Below the pieces are notes generated by a model that worked only from the letters and a program-made list of their open reading frames with translations, ran no database searches and was not told the origin of the DNA. 64,000 bases of DNA from the NCBI RefSeq assembly GCF_020819595.1, contig NZ_JAJHNP010000003.1, positions 1 through 64,000 on the forward strand, in the 5' to 3' direction. Position numbers and translations under genes: made by a program. This document shows, one piece after another, positions 9,001-18,089 of the stretch. The stretch's first letter is position 1, and each line of letters opens with the position of its first letter. This DNA is from Streptomyces barringtoniae (GTDB lineage Bacteria > Actinomycetota > Actinomycetes > Streptomycetales > Streptomycetaceae).

Positions 9001-9230
9001 GCAGGACGCTACCGCCATCCCTCGGCCGGCTGACAGCGCGGGGCGGGCACGAGTAACACCACCTCGTGATCGTTCGCGACTCGACTTGACCCAGCAACGA
9101 CATGAGATGTCCAGACAGCTCCGCCCCCCCGGCCCTGTGCGACCGGGGACGGAGCTGCTGGGCGGCCCGCGCATCGGCAAAGGGCCGGCCGCCCACTCCC
9201 AACCCCGTTCGAGGTCAGTAGAAATCCAGC

Positions 9231-9585
9231 ATGCAGCATCGCCCCGCCGTCTTCGCCGCCCTGCTGGGACTGACCCGCGTCGGCAGCGCGATCGGGGACT
9301 TTTGGATCCAGGCGAATTTCGGTGCCTGCGTGAAGGGCGCCTCTGACGACCACCCGGTCACATACCAGGACCCAGTTATCGAGGAGAAGACTACCCACGG
9401 CACGGTTGATGGCCGTAAAGCGCGCCTTCACCACTGCCTGACCTACATCGGCCACGCATGCGATCGTGGCCGGAGCTGGCGCCGCGCGCTCGGCATCCGG
9501 GTCCACCCGGCGGCCGCCGCGGCCGCGCTCGCGGTGTCTTTCGGAACCCACTACGCCGCGGACCGCCGTGTGCCGGGCAAGGGCG
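9231..9585 (+). pseudogene. DUF3307-like membrane protein, 5' half (interrupted)
   Basis: Starts at ATG 9231 with AVFAALLGLTRVGSAIGDFWIQ, containing the GD-W/F-x-Q motif typical of DUF3307-like integral membrane proteins. It continues through VHPAAAAAALAVSFGTHYAADRRVPGK. There the natural continuation stops. It reappears about 890 bases downstream at 10460-10620, so the gene has been split by an insertion. Confidence 0.6.
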
Positions 9586-9655
9586 GGCGGCCCCGGGGAA
9601 TTGCATCTGATGCGTGATCCGCCAGCTCGGCGAACCTTAACTCACTAAACAGCGC

Positions 9656-9686
9656 CTGAGACTTGGTCGTTCCCAAGAGATCTCAG
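9656..9686 (-). terminator. Probable terminator hairpin for the 9683-10351 gene
   Basis: CTGAGA (9656-9661) and CTTGG pair with CCAAG and TCTCAG (9681-9686), with a small bulge, forming a hairpin that overlaps the stop codon of the minus-strand gene. Confidence 0.4.
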
Positions 9687-10351
9687 CTATCGCCTGGCTC
9701 GACGCCTCCTCGCAGCCCCCACTCATCAAGTCCCGAGTAGATCATCGCGAGGCGGCCTCCGGGGAAGCCGAGGGCCTCAGCCTCCCCGGTATAGAACGCC
9801 ACCAGAGAGTCAGGGCCTCTCCACCAGGTGTCTGCGAGGCCCATAACCTCGCGTACCTGCTCGAACCCGTTCAGCTCGATGCCATCGATGTCATCGCCGA
9901 CGAGCTTGGTGACCTGCTTCGCCCACATGTATGCGTGGTGGGCCAGTGCGAGCGATTCCACCCAGCCCTCGATGGTCGCGTGGAGAGGCGCCCACCCATC
10001 TGCATGGATTCCGAACTCACCAGACGGACTGATCATGAATGAGTAGGGGACCGCGGTCCGCTGCATCCCGGCTTCGAACCACCACCCTGCTGAGTCTGAT
10101 TCGGGCGAGTCCGGATCGAGGTACTTGGGGCCGCCGTCGTACTGCGATGCGGGTGGCAGGACCAGACCGCCCCACCTCTGCTGGTAGGCCGCCATTCGGT
10201 CGATCACTGCTGGGGGGACGTCTCGCTCCAGCCACCACTGCCTGTGCCCCTCCACGGGCCGGACGTCGGCCTTGGCGCCGTGGGCGCGGACGAACGATCG
10301 GGCTCGTCGAGTCAAGCCATCAGGCACATCGTTGAAGAGGTTGAGATTCAC
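9683..10351 (-). CDS. Hypothetical protein carried in the insertion splitting the DUF3307-like gene
   Basis: I chose GTG 10349-10351 (NLNLFNDVPDGL), which gives 222 residues. An ATG further upstream at 10511-10513 would add about 54 poorly conserved-looking residues. The protein is rich in aromatic residues and soluble, with no signal peptide or membrane span. Visible features are RMAAYQQRWGGLVLPPASQY, SFMISPSGEFGIHADGWAP and EGWVESLALAHHAYMW. The single-domain layout, with an LPxxxQ region followed by a glycine-rich strand and a terminal helix pair, is reminiscent of SUKH-like immunity proteins, but I do not recognise it firmly. It appears intact, unlike the gene around it. Confidence 0.6.
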   Translation of the reverse strand: MNLNLFNDVPDGLTRRARSFVRAHGAKADVRPVEGHRQWWLERDVPPAVIDRMAAYQQRWGGLVLPPASQYDGGPKYLDPDSPESDSAGWWFEAGMQRTAVPYSFMISPSGEFGIHADGWAPLHATIEGWVESLALAHHAYMWAKQVTKLVGDDIDGIELNGFEQVREVMGLADTWWRGPDSLVAFYTGEAEALGFPGGRLAMIYSGLDEWGLRGGVEPGDS

Positions 10352-10454
10352 CAGGGCGACGCTACCGACTAGCCCGAAGGACAGCGGGCTCGGGCCCCTC
10401 TGCGCGTCTCGCGGCATCGCGCCAGGTCGAGCTGAAACGGCTGCCCTATTCCGC

Positions 10455-10620
10455 ATGCCTGAATATCCGAACGTACCGTCGCTGCTGGAGAGGATCGCCA
10501 CCAAGGCCGGCACGGGCGGCTTCTACCAGCTCGCCGACTTCGGCATCAATGGCGCGTACTGCCTGGACATTCTCTGTACCAAGTCGGCAGGCGCTATGTG
10601 TTGGCGCGATAAGTCAATCC
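10455..10620 (+). pseudogene. DUF3307-like membrane protein, 3' part
   Basis: SLLERIATKAGTGGFYQLAD and FGINGAYCLD are the expected continuation of the 5' half ending at RVPGK near 9585. After CLDIL the sequence diverges. The two halves are on the same strand, with the minus-strand gene at 9683-10351 between them. Confidence 0.5.
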
Positions 10621-10695
10621 TGCCCGAGTTGGAGCCGGCCGAGGGAGCGCTCATCGGAGAGCCACTCGTCGGCTCATGGCCGGAGATGAGGGCTC

Positions 10696-10965
10696 TCAGT
10701 CCAGCTCGCAGCTCAGGTTCCAGGCGACCTGCAGTTCCCGCAGCCGCACGGCCGCGCCTCTGAATGCAAAACTCGTTCCCGGGAGGGACGGCATGCAGCA
10801 GCGTGGTGAGGGTGTCCGCGTAGGCGGCACGAACAGCGTGCCGATGAGTCGGCGGATCTCGGGGACGGTCAGGTCGATCGGTGTGCGGTTGTGGGCGGCC
10901 CGTGTTTGGTCTGCGGGGCGGGTGGGGGCGGAGTCCTCCTCAACAGGGGCCGCGTCCACGATCAC
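10696..10965 (-). pseudogene. Possible transposase C-terminal fragment
   Basis: The segment includes RTPIDLTVPEIRRLIGTLF, which resembles the C-terminal region of IS701/IS4-like transposases (LTVPEIRRLL). No DDE motif is present, and the rest of the frame looks out of phase. The assignment is tentative. Confidence 0.3.
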
Positions 10966-10969
10966 CCCC

Positions 10970-11290
10970 CGGCACCGGCAAACCCGTCCGTAGGAAACGA
11001 CCGCGCACCCGGTGCTCGTTGTTCGAGGTCACCAGCGCCCAGCACTCCGATGGCAAACCCTGCAGCAGCTCGAACGCACCGTCGCAAACCGCATGGACGC
11101 CGGAGCGGACGTCTTCGTCCTCCCCCTCATGCGGCATGGCCAGGCACTCATCCAGATCTCGGTCCACAGTGACTAAGCGGATGTTTCCATCAGCCGCGTC
11201 CGCAAAGCGACCTGGTAGACCTCATCTGCATCCAGCCCGTACCGCTCCGCCCAGTCGGCAATTGCACAGCACGACGCCGCGCCATGCCAG
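10970..11290 (-). pseudogene. HAD-superfamily phosphatase, N-truncated and frameshifted
   Basis: An upstream piece reads ADWAERYGLDADEVYQVAL. One indel near 11190 is needed to reach IRLVTVDRDLDECLAMPHEG and then GAFELLQGLPSECWALVTSN, the HAD cap and motif II (VTS/T). The catalytic DxDGT start and the later lysine and DD motifs are missing. It probably was a subfamily-I sugar-phosphatase-like enzyme. Confidence 0.55.
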
Positions 11291-11530
11291 GCGCTTCCCG
11301 ACACCGCTGAAGCCGCGGCTGCGCGGTCGAGTGCCCTCCCACCTGTTACGTGGCAGTGACGATTCCGGCACAGATCCACCCAAGATGACAGATGAGGATG
11401 ATCACGTCGCGCGCCTGACCAGTGTTGCGGCGACCGAGGGACATCGTGACCGGATGACCCGCTCCGGCGCCGGAAGGCACAGCGCGCGAGGGGATGAACC
11501 ACCGACCGTTACACATTCCCAGGGGGAATC

Positions 11531-12535
11531 ATGTCCTTGACCCGTCCGACCGCTCGGCGCCTCGGCCTGCTGTGCGCCGCCACGGTCGCCGTACTCGTCC
11601 CGGTCGTGGGCGCCGTGCCTGCCGCCATGGCCGCACCCGCCGCGCACCAGGGTGTCGTGGCCGGGCCGAACCCGGGCGGCACCATGGTCCGTACCGAGCA
11701 GCTCGCCTCCGGTGGCGGATTCGTGGAGATCTACCGTGTCTCGGCCTCCCACTACTGGGGCCGGATCGTCACCTACTACGGCACCGGCGTCATCGACGCG
11801 AACGGTGAGACCGCGGCGCTCCAGGACAACGGCGAGTACACGTTCCTCACCCCGCAGGGGCACTTCGGGGACTGGATCGCCGTCTCGGGCAAGAACCAGT
11901 TCCGCGGGCCCGGCACGTTCACGATCGCCCGCGGCTACACCGCGATCGTCGAGCAGACCGGCAAGCACCAGTGGCGGGCGAAACTGAAGCGGCCTGCGGG
12001 CGGTGCGTTCCTGACTCTTCAGACGCACGCGGTCGACGACGGCCACGGCAGGCTGTCCCACGTCTATGCCGGGGAGGAGATCGTCGACCCGGGCGGAAAG
12101 GCGATCTTCGTCGTCCTGAGTGCGGACGGCATCATCACCTCCTTCGACCCGCAAGCCGCGACGGGCGGTGAGCCCCCGGCGGACAAGTGCACCGCGACCC
12201 GCGTGCAGTCCATCGGGGCGGGCACCCTGGCGCACATGAGCAACCGCCCCAGCGGGCCCCGGGTCTCCTTCACGTCCATCTACGACGACGGCAAGGAGGG
12301 GCCGGTGCTGATGCCGCTGGACAAGAACCATCCCGCGCTGCCCGCAGACGCCGGCATCCTGGCGCGGATAACGGGTGCGAACACGGCGGCACCTGAGCTG
12401 GTCACCCGTGTCGAGGGCGGCAAGGGTGCGCCGGAGGCGGTCACAGCGTTCCCGGCGGTCCCGAAGGGCTGCCGCGGCACGGGCACCTCCAGCATCCCGG
12501 GCACGTCCGGTCTGCCGGTCCGCACGGCACGCTGA
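11531..12535 (+). CDS. Secreted hypothetical protein
   Basis: 334 residues starting at ATG 11531 behind AGGGGGAAT. Residues 1-35 are a signal peptide with a cleavage region VPAAMAAPA. The mature protein is beta-rich and soluble (GGGFVEIYRVSASHYWGRIV, GDWIAVSGKNQFRGPGTF, RLSHVYAGEEIVDPGGKA). There are only two cysteines in the mature part (KCTAT and KGCRG), which could form a disulphide. I do not recognise the family. It is not obviously an enzyme. A hairpin terminator follows the stop. Confidence 0.75.
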   Translation: MSLTRPTARRLGLLCAATVAVLVPVVGAVPAAMAAPAAHQGVVAGPNPGGTMVRTEQLASGGGFVEIYRVSASHYWGRIVTYYGTGVIDANGETAALQDNGEYTFLTPQGHFGDWIAVSGKNQFRGPGTFTIARGYTAIVEQTGKHQWRAKLKRPAGGAFLTLQTHAVDDGHGRLSHVYAGEEIVDPGGKAIFVVLSADGIITSFDPQAATGGEPPADKCTATRVQSIGAGTLAHMSNRPSGPRVSFTSIYDDGKEGPVLMPLDKNHPALPADAGILARITGANTAAPELVTRVEGGKGAPEAVTAFPAVPKGCRGTGTSSIPGTSGLPVRTAR

Positions 12536-12552
12536 TCGAGACCGGTTGTCAC

Positions 12553-12578
12553 CGTGCGGCGTCCTTACCCGCCGCACG
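12553..12578 (+). terminator. Hairpin terminator after the secreted protein gene
   Basis: CGTGCGGCG (12553-12561) pairs perfectly with CGCCGCACG (12570-12578) across an 8-base loop, 18 bases after the stop codon. No T-tract follows, as is common in Streptomyces. Confidence 0.5.
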
Positions 12579-12965
12579 TGGGCAGGGCCTCGCCAAACCC
12601 TGAGCGCCAGTGCGCCTGCAGATTGTGCCTGGCCGACAGGTCCGCGGCCGGCGCCCGGCCCGACCGGCGGAAGGGCAGCGCGCCCACACCCAACAGCGCG
12701 ATCGGACAGCATCAGGCCCACCGCGCTCATCCGGCCGAGCCCCGTCGTCGGCACGGGCTCCAGCCGACCCGGGCACGCCGTGGACCGGGCAGTCCCGGCC
12801 GTCGGGTCTGCGCGGACGTCCTCGGTCGCAGCGAGCCGCCCGGTTGTGGCGGAGTGGGCGGCTCGCCAGGCCCTGCACGAGCGCCACGGCGCACCGTGTT
12901 CCTGCTGTCCGGTCGAGGCCCTACGGAACTTCGTCCGTCCCTGGAAGGCCTCTGAGCCCCCAAGC
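12579..12965. other. Stretch without a recognisable gene
   Basis: Frames on both strands are open because of the high GC but show no motif, start signal or family resemblance. Confidence 0.4.
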
Positions 12966-13400
12966 TCAGCTCGCGGATTCCGGTGAATCGTGGGTCTTCT
13001 CCTGAGGCCAGGGCTCGAAAAGGATGCAGTCGGACATCGCCTCTTCGACCTCGCCCTCGTCCCCCTCCCATGCGGGCAGCCCTGGTTCGTCCAGTTCGCC
13101 GGTCAGCCAGGACACCAAAGTGCCGAGGAGTCCGCCGTTCAGCCGGGACTGGCTGTCGTCACGCGGCCAAAGCACCAGGCGCCTGTCGTCAGTCGGCCCG
13201 TCAACGAGCCAGCAGAGGAAGTCACCCCCGGGCGACGTGGCGAAGGGAAGAATGCCTCTCGCCTCAGGCCATACCGGGAACGGGTACTTCCCCGGAAACT
13301 GGTCCTTGAGCACCCGGCAGCCGCCGGCCATGCGCGGCCCTGCGTCCATCAACCTGCGTCCATCAACCCGAAGGGACCGCCTTCGAGCGGCGCCCAAAAA
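12966..13400 (-). pseudogene. SUKH (SMI1/KNR4-like) protein, C-terminal part only
   Basis: The frame reads FPGKYPFPVWPEARGILPFA, GGDFLCWLVDGPTDDRRLVLW and GTLVSWLTGELDEPGLPAW, the C-terminal half of SUKH-type immunity proteins (GDxxxWLVDGP followed by a last-strand/helix pair). Upstream sequence in the same frame is not SUKH-like, and the LPxxYR core is missing, so the N-terminal half is lost. This is the second broken SUKH gene in this stretch. Confidence 0.5.
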
Positions 13401-13469
13401 CGCAACCAGTCGCCCCACGTGCCTCGAGCTCGTGTTCCAAGACGACGTCATCACCGAGGTGGTCTTCGA

Positions 13470-13884
13470 GATGGGCTTGGAGGACATGGGTCGAGTCCGA
13501 GCTCGCTCCTGGGGTTCTTGGCGACCATGGGGTGGCACTGGTCGACCTCGCGCAGGTTCTTGCGAAGGTGCTCATCGGCGAGAGTCTTGCGCAGGGCCTG
13601 GATGAATTTCAGGCGGTCGGTGACGGTGCCGGCCACGCCGATGACGAGGTCAGGTCGGTGCTGTCCAGGAGGTTCTTCAGGTGCCGGTTGTCGTCGTCGC
13701 TGAGGGCCAGGACCTTTTCGAGGGCGGTGCGGATGAGGTTGGCCGAGAGGCTGCGGGCCGCGCCCTTGCCGGCAAGCGCGCGGCGGACGGCAGTAACGAG
13801 GCCAGCGAGAGCGTAGTCATCGATCTGGTGCTCGCCCCGAGGGCAACCCCGCCAGCCCAAGTGATCGGACCGCGGAATTCCCAA
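13470..13884 (-). pseudogene. Fragment of an unidentified protein, frameshifted
   Basis: Two overlapping frames make one continuous segment: LSANLIRTALEKVLALSDDD and RHLKNLLDSTDL, then after a one-base shift near 13660 VIGVAGTVTDRLKFIQALRK and LADEHLRKNLREVDQCHPMV. The RxxLhxxLxxN helix before a VAKNP-like turn recalls the region preceding nuclease domains in large ATP-binding proteins, but that is a weak impression. Both ends are missing. Confidence 0.35.
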
Positions 13885-14002
13885 CGACTCGTCTTGGGCA
13901 ACAACGCCGTTCTAGACCCCTCGCCACCAGTTTGCGCAATCGCCGGGCAGCCGCACGAAGGAGCGCGGGCACCACAGCGCCGGCCTGCTGGACTGAGCAT
14001 CC

Positions 14003-14557
14003 CTACAACGCCGCCGCGTCCTCGGCCGGCGCCGACTGCGCGTTCCGGGCGGCCGGCCCAGGCTGCGCCGGCGGCACGGCCTGAAGGTGCTGGGCGGCCT
14101 CGGCGGCGGTGTAGGGGGAGGCGAAGGTGAACGCGCGGGGGGACGGGCCGTGCGCCCGCAGGTCCGCCAGCCGCTCCAGGGCCTCGCCGGTGGTCGGAAG
14201 GTGCCCCGCCGGGACCCACCAGAGCACCAGGTGCGCCTCCACGTGTCGCTCGAACCATTCACGGCGCCGCCGCAGCACCTCCAAGTGCCCGCTGCGATAG
14301 GTGAAGTCCCACAGGGCCTCCTGGGTCTCCCACACCGTCAGGTTGACAATGACGTCCTCGCCCGCCGGGCGCAGGGCGGTGGCGTCGGCCGCCCCATCCT
14401 CCACGAGCCGCCACACGAAACCCTGCGCGCTGTCGGCGGCCGTGTTGACCGGCTCGAGCAGCTCGACGAACGGCGCCATGCGCGGGTCGTCGAGGGGATG
14501 ACGGAGCGTGGCGACGTTGAGCTGGGCGAGGTGGGCGGCAGGCGCGGATGTCGTCAT
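14003..14557 (-). CDS. DUF3291 domain protein
   Basis: 184 residues from ATG 14555-14557 (a GTG two codons upstream is also possible). The conserved DUF3291 parts are AQLNVATLRHPLDDPRM, FVELLEPVNTAADSAQGFVW, NLTVWETQEALWDFTYRSGH and LWWVPAGHLPTTGEALERL. The fold belongs to the dimeric alpha-beta barrel group (ABM-like), so it might be an oxygenase or binding protein; no substrate is known. The C-terminal ~25 residues are low-complexity. The HTH regulator ends 32 bases upstream on the same strand, so the two are likely co-transcribed. Confidence 0.85.
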   Translation of the reverse strand: MTTSAPAAHLAQLNVATLRHPLDDPRMAPFVELLEPVNTAADSAQGFVWRLVEDGAADATALRPAGEDVIVNLTVWETQEALWDFTYRSGHLEVLRRRREWFERHVEAHLVLWWVPAGHLPTTGEALERLADLRAHGPSPRAFTFASPYTAAEAAQHLQAVPPAQPGPAARNAQSAPAEDAAAL

Positions 14558-14589
14558 GACCACATCCCAGCACGGCCCGAGTTTCTATG

Positions 14590-15270
14590 TCAATCTATAT
14601 TGCTTTTAGAAGCCTCGACCACCACACAGCACTCCCCCGGTCGGGCGTCCATGCGGGCGCGGACGGAACCGTCCGTACCGAGCAGCCCCTCCAGCAGCGC
14701 GAGATTCATGCCGCAGACGAGCGGCGGGAAACGTTCGGCGACGGCATGGAAGGGGCAGTTGCGCATACGGACGACACGCGCAACCTCCCCGGCCACTCCC
14801 TCGACGCCTTCCAGGTGCGGTTCGTAGCCGCGGGCGGCCAGCATCTCCATGGCCTCGTCGAGGCCGCCGCACGGCGCCGCCGAGCCGCGGAGGGCCTCGC
14901 CCCGGCGGCGCGCCGCCGTACAGAGCCCGGCATCCAGCCCGGCCTGCTCGGCGGCCTCGGCGAGCAGTTCGGCGGCGGTGCGGTAGTCGCGGGCGGGCAG
15001 CGACACCGCCCGCTCGGCCCGCGCCCTCGTGTACACCTTGGCGGGACGGCCCGCACCTGGCCCCGAGCGGCCCGTCAGGCGGCGGCTGCCGCTCTCCAGC
15101 AGCCCGACCTCGGCCAGCCTGTCCAGGTGATGCGCAGCAAGCGTGCGCGCCACCCCGGCCGCCTCGGCGGCCTCGTTGCGGCCGACCTCACGGCCCTGCG
15201 CCACCACATACTCATACAGGCGCCGCCGCACTGGATCCTGCAACGCCGCAATCGCTTCGATGTCCTCCAC
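14590..15270 (-). CDS. Winged-helix regulator with SufR-like C-terminal cysteines
   Basis: 226 residues. The N-terminal winged helix (IAALQDPVRRRLYEYVVAQG and AGVARTLAAHHLDRLAEVGL) is of ArsR/DeoR type. The C-terminal domain has MRNCPFHAVAERFPPLVCGM followed by RPGECCVVVE. This cysteine layout (one Cys, another about 14 residues on, then a CC pair) parallels SufR, which binds an Fe-S cluster and responds to iron or redox state. I infer a possible cluster-binding sensor. It precedes the DUF3291 gene by 32 bases, and that spacer holds the palindrome CAATCTATATTG. Confidence 0.8.
   Translation of the reverse strand: MEDIEAIAALQDPVRRRLYEYVVAQGREVGRNEAAEAAGVARTLAAHHLDRLAEVGLLESGSRRLTGRSGPGAGRPAKVYTRARAERAVSLPARDYRTAAELLAEAAEQAGLDAGLCTAARRRGEALRGSAAPCGGLDEAMEMLAARGYEPHLEGVEGVAGEVARVVRMRNCPFHAVAERFPPLVCGMNLALLEGLLGTDGSVRARMDARPGECCVVVEASKSNID
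14591..14602. promoter_or_regulatory. AT-rich palindrome at the HTH/DUF3291 junction
   Basis: CAATCTATATTG (CAAT-ctat-ATTG), overlapping the HTH stop and the start of the spacer, is a strikingly AT-rich patch in this GC-rich DNA. It could be an internal operator or promoter for the DUF3291 gene. Confidence 0.25.
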
Positions 15271-15295
15271 CCTGCCATTCTAGGAACAACACAGC

Positions 15296-15660
15296 TTGGA
15301 GATAGAAGGGCAGAACGCTGCCCCGGCTACGGTCCGTCGCAATGGAGGCGATCAGGGTGCCTCGCATCGGCCCGGGCCGGCTCCGGGCCAGGCCCTCTCA
15401 GGTCATCGGCAACAAGGGCTACAGCTCGAGGGCGATCCGCGCCTGGCCCCGTCGGCGGGGCGTCGTTCACACGATCCTCGAGCGGGCCGACCGGTGGCCA
15501 GTCCTCGGTCATCGACCAGCAGATCTACAAGCGGCGCAACGTGATGGAACGGTGTTCAACCGGCGGAAGCAGTGGCATGGCATCGCCACCCGTTTACGAC
15601 AGCACGGCCGAGTCCTGCCTGGCAGCCGTCACCCCCGCATCCCTGCTGATGTGGGCGTGA
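15296..15660 (+). mobile_element. IS5-family transposase, C-terminal half, multiply frameshifted
   Basis: Successive frames give EAIRVPRIGPGRLRARPSQV, VIGNKGYSSRAIRAW, DQQIYKRRNVMERC and ESCLAAVTPASLLMWA, the standard end of Streptomyces IS5-family transposases (DxGYSS, YKRRNVVER, LLMWA). At least two frameshifts and an internal deletion separate the pieces. The N-terminal half is absent. Confidence 0.75.
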
Positions 15661-15889
15661 CATTTGACGACAATTCCTAGGGAGACCAGACCTGCCGCGA
15701 ACAGGCCCTGCGCGTCAGGGTGCACAGCCCCGTCGTCGTACCGTAGGGCTCGCTGGCGCCTCTTCGAGCCAGGAGGCCGCCTGAGCCTTGCCCTGTCCGA
15801 CGAGGCTCTGTCGGATCGCCGTTTCGGCGACAGGGTCTCGCGGGGCCGAGGTGCGGCCGGTGGGGCGGCAGTCGCCCCACCGGCTCCTG

Positions 15890-16902
15890 TTTCGCTTCAG
15901 TTCTTCCGTAGTCCGCAGTCCGCGGCAGAGCTGCCGCAGGTCCGCCACCAGCAGGTCGGGGGCGTCGTGGGTGGCCCAGTGACCGCCGCGGCCGAACTCG
16001 CTCCACGAGACGATGTTGCTGTGGTCGCGCTCGGCGAATTTCCGGACGGGCCGGAAGTCGTACGCGAAACTCGCCAGTCCCGTCGGAGCGGTCGTCGGCT
16101 CGGTGGGATGCTCGGTGTGACGCTCCTCGTGGTAAAGGCGGGCCGAGGACGCACCGGTATTGGTGAACCAGTAGATGCTGGCGATGGTCAGCACCGTCTC
16201 CGCATCCACCGCCGTGCCCAACAGCTGGCCGATCCAGCCGCGTTGCCCCGCAGGGCCTCAACTCTTGCTCAGTGAGGCCGTCGAACTCTCCCGGCGCACC
16301 GTTATGGAAGGAGAAAAGCTGGTTCACGTGGACGCCGATGACGTTGTCCGGGTTCTGCCGCCCCTGCTCGGGTGCGACGTAGGCGCCCGCGTCATTGCCG
16401 TGCACGCCGTAGCGGTGATAGCCCAGCCGCCGCATCAGCTCCGCCCAGGCGGCTGCGATGCGGTGGCGGTTCCAACCCGCCTCGTGGGTGGGACCGGAGA
16501 AGCCGAACCCGGGCATGTCGGGGATGACGACGTGAAAGGCGTCGGCCGGATCGTCCGGGCCGGTGAGCGCGTCGATGAGGCCGACGTACTCCACGAAGGT
16601 GTTCGGCCAGCCATGGGTGAGGATCAACGGTGTGGCGTCCTCGTGCGGCGAGAGCGTGCGTGCACGAAGTGGATCGTCTGCCTGTCGATCTCGGGGGTGA
16701 AGTGCGGGTACTTGTTGAGCCGCGCCTCGTGCTCGCGCCAGTCGTACGTGGTGCGCCAGCGGTCGACGAGACCCTTGACATAAGACAGCGGAACACCGCG
16801 CTCCCAACCGGGCTGCACCGGTACAGTCCGTACCGCATCGGGGTCGGCAGGCAGTTCATTGGTCCAGCGCGTGCGCGCCAGGCGGTCGCGTACGGATCTC
16901 AT
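15890..16902 (-). pseudogene. Epoxide hydrolase, frameshifted
   Basis: Three consecutive pieces on the minus strand make a full epoxide hydrolase. The N-terminal domain runs from ATG 16900-16902 with SYVKGLVDRWRTTYDWREHE. The core has LILTHGWPNTFVEYVGLIDAL and the nucleophile region HGNDAGAYVAPEQG. The C-terminal part has SFAYDFRPVRKFAERDHSNI and FGRGGHWATHDAPDLLVADL, containing the catalytic histidine. Frame changes near 16640 and 16230 break it. All active-site regions survive, so the decay looks recent. Confidence 0.75.
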
Positions 16903-17057
16903 TCCCCGCCCGTGTCCGGCAGTGCCGGCCTATCGAGTCAATTGGTGCAGCCCGTCTTCGGGAAGTCCGTTGCGCTTGCCGGGTGGCCTGCGCCCTCCAT
17001 CGACTGCCGCGATGCCAGGTGGCTGATCCCTCGCCCGTCCTACCCGACGATGCGCTG

Positions 17058-17560
17058 AGGAATGGCCAGATCCTCGTCGACGAACAGACGGGTCAAGGCC
17101 AGCGGGTCGTCTTTGGCACAGGCAGCGGCAACCGTGTCGATCAGCTGGTCGTACTCGGGTCCTGTCTTGTCTTCGTACGCTGCGGTCATGCGGCCCCATT
17201 CGTCCCAGGGCAGCGTCTCGTGCTTGCAGAGCGCGGCGAGGTCTCGGACGGCATTGCCGCTGATTTCAGCCCATCCCCACGCGTGATCGGTGCCTGCTAC
17301 CCCCCGAACGTGTCCGGGTCGATCAAGCCGCTACGGTATTGGGCCCATGCCGAGGATCTCGGAGTCGGTACGCACCCAGCGAGCCTGGCCTGCGTGCCAG
17401 TACTCGGTGATCCAGTGATCGAGGCCGCGTAGTTCCACGAAGTAGGTGGCAAAACCCACCTGGCACGAGCGGCTATGCCCCGCCCTCGCAAGAAGGCGCA
17501 GGCCATGGTGGCGAAGTGACGGCAGGTGCCGACCACCCGCGTCTCAGGCGAAGGCCGGAA
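17058..17560 (-). pseudogene. Transglutaminase-like protein, N-truncated and frameshifted
   Basis: ETRVVGTCRHFATMACAFLR carries the catalytic-type CRHFA motif. Shifting frames then gives DHWITEYW (histidine) and RTDSEILGMGP (aspartate), then WGWAEISGNAVRDLAALCKH, LPWDEWGRMTAAYEDKTGPE and LFVDEDLAIPQRIVG. These are the blocks of Streptomyces transglutaminase-core proteins. The N-terminus is replaced by the SDR remnant at 17570. Confidence 0.65.
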
Positions 17561-17569
17561 GCAGTGCCG

Positions 17570-17955
17570 GGGTGTGAACGACGCTGGGGCGATTGCGTTG
17601 ACGGTGACGCCGTGCTGGTCGACCTCGGAAGCCGTCAACCGGTCGAAGCCGATCAGTCCGCCCTTGCTGGTGGTGTGGGCGGTGAGGTCAGGGGCGCTGC
17701 CGTGAAGGTGGTTTGGGCCATGACGAGGATGCGCCCCCAGCCGACCTCCTGCATACCGGGCAGGAGGGCCTTGGTGGGGTGGAAGACGGAGTCGAGGTTG
17801 GCGTCCACGATGCGCCGCCAGGTGGTCCAGCCCAAGGTGCCGGAGGAGCCCATCGAGGACATGCCGGCGTTGTGGAGCAGGATGTCCACGTGAACGTAAC
17901 GGTCGCGGACTGCCCGGGCGAACACGAGGCGACACTGTCGGCGTCCAAGACGTCG
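17570..17955 (-). pseudogene. Short-chain dehydrogenase/reductase fragment
   Basis: The frame reads VDILLHNAGMSSMGSSGTLG, ANLDSVFHPTKALLPGMQEV and GRILVMAQTTFTAAP. It continues after a frameshift near 17700 as TSKGGLIGFDRLTASEV and VTVNAIAPASFTP. The Rossmann start (TGxxxGIG) is missing and the usual catalytic YxxSK is changed to HTTSK, so this is a dead SDR piece. Confidence 0.65.
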
Positions 17956-18041
17956 CAGCCCTGGCAGCACTCGCCGCGTCACTGCGTGGGGCAACCCACG
18001 TATCGGACGACCGAATGCGTCGAGCAGACGAACACCTTGGT

Positions 18042-18073
18042 TGCAGAGAACGAACGCCTTCGCTGCAGAGAAC
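18042..18073 (+). promoter_or_regulatory. Direct repeat TGCAGAGAAC upstream of the MBL-fold gene
   Basis: TGCAGAGAAC occurs at 18042-18051 and 18064-18073, 22 bases apart and ending 16 bases before the start codon. The spacing of two helical turns suggests a regulator site or a duplication in the leader. Confidence 0.35.
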
Positions 18074-18089
18074 AGAGGAACGACGAATT

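Noticed and set aside
12579..12965. Open frames on both strands as possible small genes
   Set aside because: No motif, start signal or hydrophobic pattern beyond what GC bias gives.
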